Of a stretch of DNA of 64,000 nucleotides, positions 57,401 to 64,000 are shown in pieces. The position numbers were made by a program, and so were the translations under genes. The stretch comes from Galaxea fascicularis. Its lineage: Eukaryota > Cnidaria > Anthozoa > Scleractinia > Euphylliidae. The stretch's first letter is position 1, and each line of letters opens with the position of its first letter. Where the stretch lies: NCBI GenBank assembly GCA_948470475.1, contig OX419342.1, positions 5,795,212 to 5,859,211 of the forward strand, given 5' to 3'. Under the pieces are notes generated by a model. That model did not search any database, was not told the origin of the DNA, and saw only the letters and a list, made by a program, of their open reading frames with translations.

Positions 57401-60400
57401 CACAAGGCTTCTGCAATAGTATGCTTACAAAATGGTGCAGCAACTGACATGATGCGTTCTTACTTATTTTCCAGAGTTTTGATCTTCTCGTCTTTGAGCT
57501 GAACAGTCTGGTTCAGCTTTTTGGTCTCGGACACCAGCTCATCTAAAGTTGCGACGCTAGGAAATTCAAAATAAAGACGGCATTACTACCATAATTTGTT
57601 GCTGCATGTTAAACACAAAAAGTATGATAAGTGACGGGTGAGTGTAGTCCTGAGAACTGGACCGTTTGTGGTGAAGTTGATTGACGTTTTGACAGCCTAA
57701 GCGGAAGTCATCATCAGAGTCAAGTGATTTGTGTAACGTCAGTAGATGGTACAAATACTCTGATCATTGATCTGATTGGCAAACAAAGTCGTGATCTCAT
57801 TGGTTGTCTGTCGGTTGAACCGTCATGTGATTGACTGTGAAGACATGTAAAATGGCAAACCTTTCTTCCAAAGTAGTTATCTTCTGTTCCTTTATCTTCA
57901 GACTGTGCATCAGTTTGTGATTGCCAGCTTGCGCATCCTCCAACCTGTTGCAAACAAAATCAGTTATCAGTTACCTTTGCTATTTGTGAGCGGAGACGGA
58001 CTGTACTTTTTGTTCAACAGATTTATTGGTACCAATTAAAAGTAAAGTAAATTAAAAAAGTAAAAATCAAAAGTTTTACAAAGTTTGGTGAACAAAAGAG
58101 AAATCGAACCAAATCAATATCAGAGGGTAAACATTAGCGGATCAGTCAGATTGACTATACATTCACAATGTTGATACACAAATTAATGGCACAAGAAGAA
58201 TAAAAAATAGCAATCACGAAAAAGAGGATGCGTTACCTGCTCTCCAGTTCAGCAAGCTTCTCTTCTCTTTCCTGAATTATCTGATTCATTGAAGAAACCT
58301 TTTCATCCTTTTGTTTCAGATTCTGCTGTAAAAGATGCGCTGACCCTAACGACTCTTCAAGCTCTAGGACTCTGAAAATAGAAAAAAAACAAACAATAAC
58401 GAAAGACCCGGAAAGTGAAAAAAACACTGACCAAAAACTTACGGTGACGCAAGTTAGACTGCGTTGATTGGAAGCTGTATCGATTTACGACCCTATTAGC
58501 CAACGCACGTTGACGGAATTCAATTTCTATTAGCAACGAGAGTTTCCTTGCAAACACAGACATTTTCCACCGTTTGAGCACTAAAAGAAATTCAACACTG
58601 AAAACAAGAATTCCTTTTCATATTCAGCATTAACACAATTGTGAACATACTTGTTTTCAAGCGATCTTATTTTTCCATTTTTCTGTTCAATGCTGAGCTG
58701 CTGCCTTTGGTTGTCGCTCGACATTTCTTCCAGTCTGTGGATTCAAGAAGAATTTTGCTTTTACAAAAACAGTCCGCCAAAGCAAAGTCTTATAAAACGT
58801 GGGGCAAAAAATGTGACTTACTTTGTCTCCAAATCCAAGACTTTCTTCGTTTTATGATCCAAACTTTGGCTCAATCTGTTCTTCTCAGAAGTCACACTTC
58901 CAATGTCTTCGACCCTGTAAAACATGAAACGACAAATTAGCTAGCTTTTCGCTCCATCCTTGGATCTTTTCTGACTAATTGCGGGTACAACTGCTCTCTT
59001 ACTGCGTTTCAAGGTCTGTAATTTTCTCCTCTTTGATTTTCAAACTCTGCTGGAGTTTGGTGTTCGCGAGTGTGGCATCCTCCAACCTGAGAACAAAACA
59101 AACAGCACTTAAGTTTAAACTCTTCAATTCCCAGTATCAACATGCATATTCGCCTTACAGTTCTCTCATATTTCGTATGTTTTATGTAGAGAGAATTTGT
59201 ATAAACAACTCAACTGATTCCTGGTGATCATTTCCGGTATTCTCAAACCCAGTATCACTGAAGAACTGGTGATGTGGTAATGAATAACGCTCAACCCCCC
59301 CCTTTTTTTCTTGATTTTTTGGGGCACCCCCCCCCTCACCCTCCAATCCCATAAAAATGTATAGGTCCTAAAATGAAACGAAAACTGCCCCCTAGCTTGA
59401 CTGACACTGTAGGAAAAACTCCACTTTAGGTAAACCAGCAGAAAATAAACAAAAGCTTCATTCAGTGGACAGGACACCGAGATTAAAGACTGGATAGGTT
59501 CAGCTGAGGCAAAAGGAAGAGCTCATACAATCAAATTGAATTTTACGGCTCAAGTAACACATGAGCAAGCTTAACTGGCATTATTCTCTTTATTGTAGTG
59601 ACACAGTACACTGCACCTGCTTTCCAGTTCAATAATTCTGTTGTCTTTTCCTTCCGCATTCCTTTTCATCTCCGTGATTCGATCATCTCTCTGCACTGTA
59701 CTTGTAGTTTCCACCTCAGCAAGACTACATGCCAAGACAAAGTAATCAGTAAAGCTGGCAGCCTCATGATGACAAAACTCAACCGCAAATTCTACTCCTC
59801 AACTTCCTAAAAGAACCAATTCTTTTAGGGAACTTGGAATTGTTTCTCCTTAAGTTCTTTCTCGAACTTGAACTAACGTATTTCACTTTGACAGTGAAAA
59901 TAAAATGACGCAAAATTTAAATTCTTTCGTGAGCTCGTTTCTACTGATATCACACTGATAGTCTAAATATTTGTAATAGTCGTTGTGCAGCCAATGAATA
60001 GTTAAACTCACAAGCTGCCTCTTTAGGCCTCTTCTGCGTCTTCTTCACTAGAGACCCAGACGCCTGATCCCTCACGAACATGCCAGTAAAAAATCCCCAA
60101 TTTAAAATCACATAACGACATTCAGTAACGCAAACATACCTGCTTTCCAGTGCTTCAATCTTCATATCCTTCAGTTTCACTACATGTTCAAGCTTTTTAG
60201 TCTCCACCTTTGATTCTTCCAACCTGTCACAAAGATATGACATTCGTAGCTAGCATTCTACATCAGTTCAAGCAATCCAAACACAAATCCGATGCATTCT
60301 GATAAACGATAGGAATGCAATCTAAATGTGCAATCCACAATGCAATCCCAAAGCAGCACAAATGCAATCCCATATCGAGTCTGAGTGCAACATACCTGCT

Positions 60401-63400
60401 TTCCAAGTCTTGTAGCAGTTTGTCCTTTTCATCAAAGCTTTTGTTCAACGTTTCTATCTTTTCTTCTTTTTCCCTTACAACTTGCTTGATTTTCTCGCTT
60501 TCGTCCAGAGCTTCGGTGAGTTCTTCTATCCTGAAAATAGTCAGAACTTTGAACTGAATTTCAGGATAATCAGCGATTTGGATATCCGAATTAGTGTTTA
60601 TGCATTTTGTAAAGCTCTTAGGGAATCAAAATTTGCTAGCAATTCAGTAACAGAGGTAGACAAAATGGAGGATTCATTTCTAACTTTATGAATTTATCAC
60701 AATAATTCTAAAATCAGCATAATTAAGAAACAGAGGATGGTCTTTGAGTTTCAATTTTCAGTCACTTGCTTTCACATTTGTTAAACAAGGTCTACACAAG
60801 TATGTGCCAATGGCATGAAGAGGGAATAAGCCTAATTGGTAGAGATGAACCTTAAGTTTTCTTAAATTATTGCAGAGGACACAACGGTGTCATTTCATTA
60901 ATTACCTAATTACCTTCTTTCTAAGTTTCTGTTTTCTTTCTCCTTGTCTTTGAGGTTCTTGTTAAGAGCTTCTGAACTCTCGTCAAGAGATAACATTAAC
61001 TCCTCGACTCTACAAAAGAAGAAAAGTATATTCGTGTGCGTTGGACATAGAACAAAAGATACCCAACAAGGCTAGGCGTAGCTGGCCACAATTATCCTTC
61101 ATCCAACGAGGGACAGTGAAATTATTTTGTTTTCGTTAAAAAAAAAACATTAAGAAATGTCCCTAGGCCTTGCTGACTTGAATTTACGAGAATGACCAGA
61201 GAAGCTCCAATGGCCTGGAATTCTCGGGTGAGATGAACGTGAGCATTATCGACCTGTTTCATCGTTTACCTTCCAAGAACTGATTAACATGTAACTTCTC
61301 CTCATAAGTTCAATATTCTATTACGCGAGCAGGTGATGAGAATTAACAAATTTATCATTTGGAGGGTCCTTTTTTGATATAACACCAAATTCTCTAAACA
61401 AGGTAATATGTGGCAGACTGAAGGCAGAATTGCTAATCATATCTTGGGAGTTAATATTAATACTTAATCGGGTTTCGAACTATCCGCTCATCTACAAACC
61501 TTTTCTGTAGAGACTGGACTTTCTGTTCTTTGAATTTCAACTCTTCTGAGAGTCTGTCATTGTCGTCTCTAATTTTCTCGAGACTGGGGAAACGAAAAAC
61601 GTTAAACAATTATGTTAATAGTCCGGCATAAATTGCACGAACAAAATGCATCTATATGAAGGAACCGCCTTGTGCAGTCAGAAACCAGAGCGGCCGGGAC
61701 ATAAATAGTCCGTGCTGGCTCGTGGAAATAAAATTCAAGGAGTATTCAAGAGGTGCTCAGGCACCAAAAACTGAGTTCTGAAGGAATATTCAACGCAAGT
61801 TTACTTTGTCTCGCATCGTCCCCGATTATAAAATCTGCGCTCAATCCTTGAATTACTTTGATATAATCCTGCGGTATCATTTCTCATCCGAACAAAAATT
61901 CAAGGAGTTTTCATTATTCTCAAGCACTTTTAGCAGAACTGAATCCTTCTTTTCAAGGGCTTTTCAAGTGCCCTTGAAATCTAAAATTAAATTCCAAGGA
62001 TTTCAAGGACTTCAAGGAGTAACACGAACCCTGGCATACCCTCAAGGGATACCAAGCTGTGACCTTGTTAAGCCAGAAAAAGTCATTTATTTTTGGGGGG
62101 GGGGGGGGAAACACGCGGGCACGCGAGGAATTAACCCCTAAGAGAAACGCGAAAACTACTCGTAGTCTAGACTTCTGTCGGGGAATGATTTTAATCTGAA
62201 CACTTTTATGTTTGTGGCACTTCACTTAAACTTAACTTATTTGCGTCATGTTGGTCGCGTCGACTACAAGTCCAGTTTCGAGTTTCGAGTTCACCAAGAC
62301 TGCTGAATAAATATTCTAAGGACGACAAAAATGCTAAGAATTTGTCTCCAGTCTGATCAAATGATCGAATTTTCATTCAAACGCTGTCAAAAGTAAAAGT
62401 CCCACTACTTAAAAATGCTTGTGCGTTATACCATCGCATTAACATACGTTTCAAAGCCTTTCAATAGTTCAGTTACGTAGTACTTTACAGCCACGTGAAG
62501 GCCTTCATCTTACCCGTTTTTCAGTTCGTGTAATTCTTTCTCCTTCTTCCTAAGATTCTCGTCTGTTCTGTTCTTCTGATTTACTGTTTCTTCAACTCTT
62601 TAAGATAACAAAGCCAAGAAAAATTAAGTTATAAAACAAGATGTCTATGAACAAGAAACCCATGGGGCTTGTGTTACTACGCTTCCCAGTTGAGCGCGAC
62701 ACCACGCAAGTTTCACACAATGTTTTGACGTCAAAACTTTGCGAGGAACCTTGCGTGGTGTCGCGCTTAACTGGGAAGCGCAGTATCACACGTGAAGCCT
62801 TCGGATGTTTGTCGTAATTGAGGACGTAACAAGAGTCAAAAGGATGAATGGTCTCTTGCATTTGCCAAGCTACGTAACTAATCTTAATATCAGCACGTAT
62901 ATTCTCCAAACTGTACTCCATACAATTTCTATGGCGATGATAGGGAGAATTTGTAGAACGATCGAGACCTTTGCTATTTGTTGATCACTTCCTTTTTTCT
63001 CACAACCTTTATGTTTGATTAAGGAGTGTTACTGTAAGGAGAAATAAAGTATTGGTCACCTGATTTCAAGTTCGTTTATTTCATCCTCTTTCCTTCTCAG
63101 GTGTTCTTCCGATTTTTTATTTTGAGATAAGAAATCTTCGATTCTGAAAATAAAACAAAAAAGTCATACTGAGTGCGTCGGTTTAAAGGGACATCACCCA
63201 TAGCTTTTGTCGTAGCTTAAGCCTTGAGGCATAATGGGCAGAGCTCTTATTAAGGGCAGAAGATTATCTTCAGATATTTTGAGTTGGATCCACCCCCAAC
63301 TACTCTGATACAAAAAACCGTTACAGCTCTGAACGTCTCAGTTTATGAAGAACCATTTGCTATAAAAAATAAACGGGCTTCATCATCAGTAAACAAGAAA

Positions 63401-64000
63401 GCGAAGAGTACCCAAAACTGAAAATTATACTCACTTGTTCTCCAGCTCGGTGTTTGCTTTTCTTTGTTTTCTCAAAACTTCTTCCGCTTGGCTCTGTTCT
63501 TCTGTTGCCTCCGCTAGTCTGCCGGTTCAAACACGAATGAGTGAAGTTACAACACTCTTATAACTGTAACGACTTTTAGTGTATTTTCACATTTTCATAA
63601 CACCAAGCATTCAGCGAGAACAATCGCAGTTATCAAAGAATGAGGAAATTGTTAACGCTCTCCAAATGTGTTCATGGTATACTCCATAAATATCCCTACC
63701 ACTTACCGTTTTTCCAAAGTCTGTAACCGTCTGTCTTTGGCCTCAAGGTTTTCTTTCAATTCCCCGATGGTTTCTTCCCGATCTTTGACCTTCTGATTTA
63801 TCTTTGCAATAGCGTCTTCCTTCTCTTTTACGAGCTCGTTTAATTCACTGATTTCTTTCTTTCTCTCCCGCACTTCTAAGTTCAAATCCGCAAGCTTCTC
63901 CTCCTTCGACTGGGCGGCCTTCGTTAGCTCTGCAATATTTTCGTCTTTGGCCTCTGCTTGCTTTGCCAGGTTAGTAATTTCTTGCTCGTTTTCCTTCGCT
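41184..64000 (-). CDS. CCDC88C-like: Daple/Girdin-like (CCDC88 family) coiled-coil protein, 3' 39 exons; 5' part lies beyond right edge
   Basis: About 2,127 residues are encoded in the window. Transcript order: the partial exon from 64000 to 63707, then 29 rod exons (see separate entry). After those come 47553-47514, 47241-47141, 46809-46722, 46035-45841, 45362-45285, 44840-44773, 44496-44398, 43968-43920 and the last exon 43724-41184, all phase-consistent. The segment LVEQNQDLLVKSLEDKDQFM, the following RQKERLEEQV and a basic PNFLARVMRKAGLKKKK patch correspond to the end of the Girdin/Daple coiled coil. The C-terminus SVWYEYGCV is the Dishevelled PDZ ligand known from Daple. Family role: microtubule and actin linkage, G-alpha and Wnt/Dishevelled signalling at the cell cortex. 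The N-terminal HOOK domain should lie outside the window. Identification rests on remembered motifs, without alignment. Confidence 0.85.
41187..41207 (-). other. C-terminal class PDZ ligand (WYEYGCV-stop)
   Basis: The last seven codons read W-Y-E-Y-G-C-V directly before the stop. Vertebrate Daple ends in Gly-Cys-Val, which binds the Dishevelled PDZ domain (established knowledge). Retention of the extended motif argues for orthology with Daple rather than Girdin. Confidence 0.8.
47983..48270 (-). repeat. CCAAT-box dispersed repeat, copy 3 (inverted)
   Basis: The boxes appear as ctgaccaatcgc, gagccaataaga, gcgattggtttt, ctcattggttga and tggccaatcaga around a gcgcaaagcgcgagaaaata core. This is the reverse complement of copies 1 and 5. 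Its ends gtggttttcaatttgagtg and cactcaataggaaaccac form inverted termini, the best view of the element borders. Intronic in the Daple-like gene. Confidence 0.78.
48708..48938 (+). repeat. Dispersed repeat (cttttcggg family), copy 2
   Basis: cgtttctcgaaactgccgaa, gacgtttccaggcatgaaat, ccagctttttagaataagcg and ccgaaaagtcttcgggactt occur in the same order and spacing as at 21306-21512. Located in an intron of the Daple-like gene. Confidence 0.75.
52673..52873 (+). repeat. Direct duplication of a ~70-bp unit
   Basis: gaggggtaggtgccagttg, then ccagatactgacattaatcc and aatcagttattgagcaa, occurs at about 52686-52741 and again at about 52816-52871. The two copies are separated by about 60 bp containing acctacccttcccctaaccc, which is roughly the complement of the unit start. 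Intronic. Confidence 0.75.
53025..53504. mobile_element. Non-autonomous DNA transposon relic (pogo/Tigger-like ends)
   Basis: Left end tttaacctctctacaacgg. The right end ccgttatagagaggtttaac is its near complement and continues to tgta, so the outer end reads tacagttaaacctctc. The ctacaacgg/ataacggccacc motif recurs internally. The minus-strand frame 53044-53376 has no transposase motif. Intronic in the Daple-like gene. Confidence 0.6.
55535..55850 (-). repeat. CCAAT-box dispersed repeat, copy 4, interrupted by a small palindrome
   Basis: The boxes tggccaatcaca, cgaaccaatcag, cgattggtgtcg, ttcattggttga and caaaccaatcac flank a cggcgccaagcgcgggaaaa core, in the inverted orientation. Between the second box and the core lies an insert of about 85 bp (55595-55680) whose ends catattcgtattctcgg and ccgagaatacgaatatg are inverted. 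Intronic in the Daple-like gene. Confidence 0.72.
56545..56805 (+). repeat. CCAAT-box dispersed repeat, copy 5
   Basis: Five boxes, gtgattggccag, tcaaccaatgag, aaaccaatcacg, ctgattggttct and gtgattggtcag, in the order and orientation of copy 1. Core ttttcccgcgcttg. Ends near ggttttcaatttcg and ccattgaagaccac, matching the borders of copy 3. Intronic in the Daple-like gene. Confidence 0.78.
62675..62785. repeat. Short foldback element
   Basis: tactacgcttcccagttgag, then cgcgacaccacgcaag, is mirrored by cttgcgtggtgtcgcg, then cttaactgggaagcgcagta. The arms are about 37 bp, total about 111 bp, with a ttttgacgtcaaaa palindrome at the centre. Intronic in the Daple-like gene. Confidence 0.85.

Larger units (their letters stand above)
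47655..63518 (-). other. Coiled-coil rod built from 29 consecutive phase-2 exons
   Basis: Exons and lengths: 63435-63518 (84), 63060-63143 (84), 62514-62597 (84), 61500-61583 (84), 60914-61009 (96), 60396-60530 (135), 60140-60223 (84), 59617-59724 (108), 59003-59086 (84), 58822-58914 (93), 58651-58734 (84), 58237-58371 (135), 57861-57944 (84), 57464-57556 (93), 56870-56962 (93), 56128-56220 (93), 55935-56030 (96), 54580-54672 (93), 52572-52625 (54), 52397-52480 (84), 51735-51827 (93), 51405-51488 (84), 51056-51160 (105), 50505-50630 (126), 50079-50171 (93), 49618-49710 (93), 49098-49181 (84), 48465-48602 (138), 47655-47822 (168). All are multiples of three with the same phase. Each tends to open with LEE/LDE and close with a KI..LE.(R/K) motif. 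Confidence 0.88.

Noticed and set aside
1..64000. CRISPR arrays, operons and bacterial-type signals
   Set aside because: The window is clearly animal nuclear DNA with spliced genes, and no regularly spaced direct repeats with unique spacers were seen.

Overview
The window looks like nuclear DNA of an intron-rich, AT-rich invertebrate animal, most likely a cnidarian and probably a stony coral. The evidence is short GT-AG exons in long introns, conserved animal gene families with cnidarian-like divergence, and many short palindromic (MITE or foldback) repeats. No species is claimed. All gene models were built by hand from reading frames, splice signals, phase continuity and remembered family motifs. 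No alignment or transcript was available.

Layout. (1) 23-12209, minus strand: the 5' 17 exons of a secreted CRTAC1-like protein (seven DxDxDG FG-GAP loops, then an ASPIC/UnbV domain). It runs in continuous phase into the start of an animal haem-peroxidase domain that continues past the left edge. (2) 12210-16057: no recognised gene. (3) 16058-17452, plus strand: an intronless class A GPCR with a long cytoplasmic tail. (4) 17453-20577: two MITE-like elements with TTAA ends and no gene. (5) 20578-38689: three D-glutamate cyclase (DGLUCY) family genes. Copy A is on the minus strand and carries only the C-terminal DUF4392 domain with its conserved motifs. Copies B and C are tandem on the plus strand, share one exon structure, carry the N-terminal DUF1445 domain, and have a degenerate C-terminal domain lacking those motifs. 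(6) 38690-41183: convergent 3' flank with two near-perfect hairpin elements. (7) 41184-64000, minus strand: the 3' 39 exons of a Girdin/Daple (CCDC88-family) gene. It has a coiled-coil rod built from 29 consecutive phase-2 exons, many of exactly 84 or 93 bp, and an 847-codon last exon ending in the Daple-type PDZ ligand (WYEYGCV).

Working together. No operon-like logic is expected. The DGLUCY cluster is the one functional group: an enzyme-like C-domain gene lies divergently next to two genes with an intact N-domain and an apparently dead C-domain, which suggests domain partitioning after duplication. The Daple-like gene would link Wnt/Dishevelled and cytoskeletal signalling. The CRTAC1-peroxidase gene would act extracellularly.

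Repeats. Introns and intergenic DNA hold at least a dozen inverted-repeat elements and a dispersed family (five copies here) with up to five conserved CCAAT/ATTGG boxes in alternating orientation.
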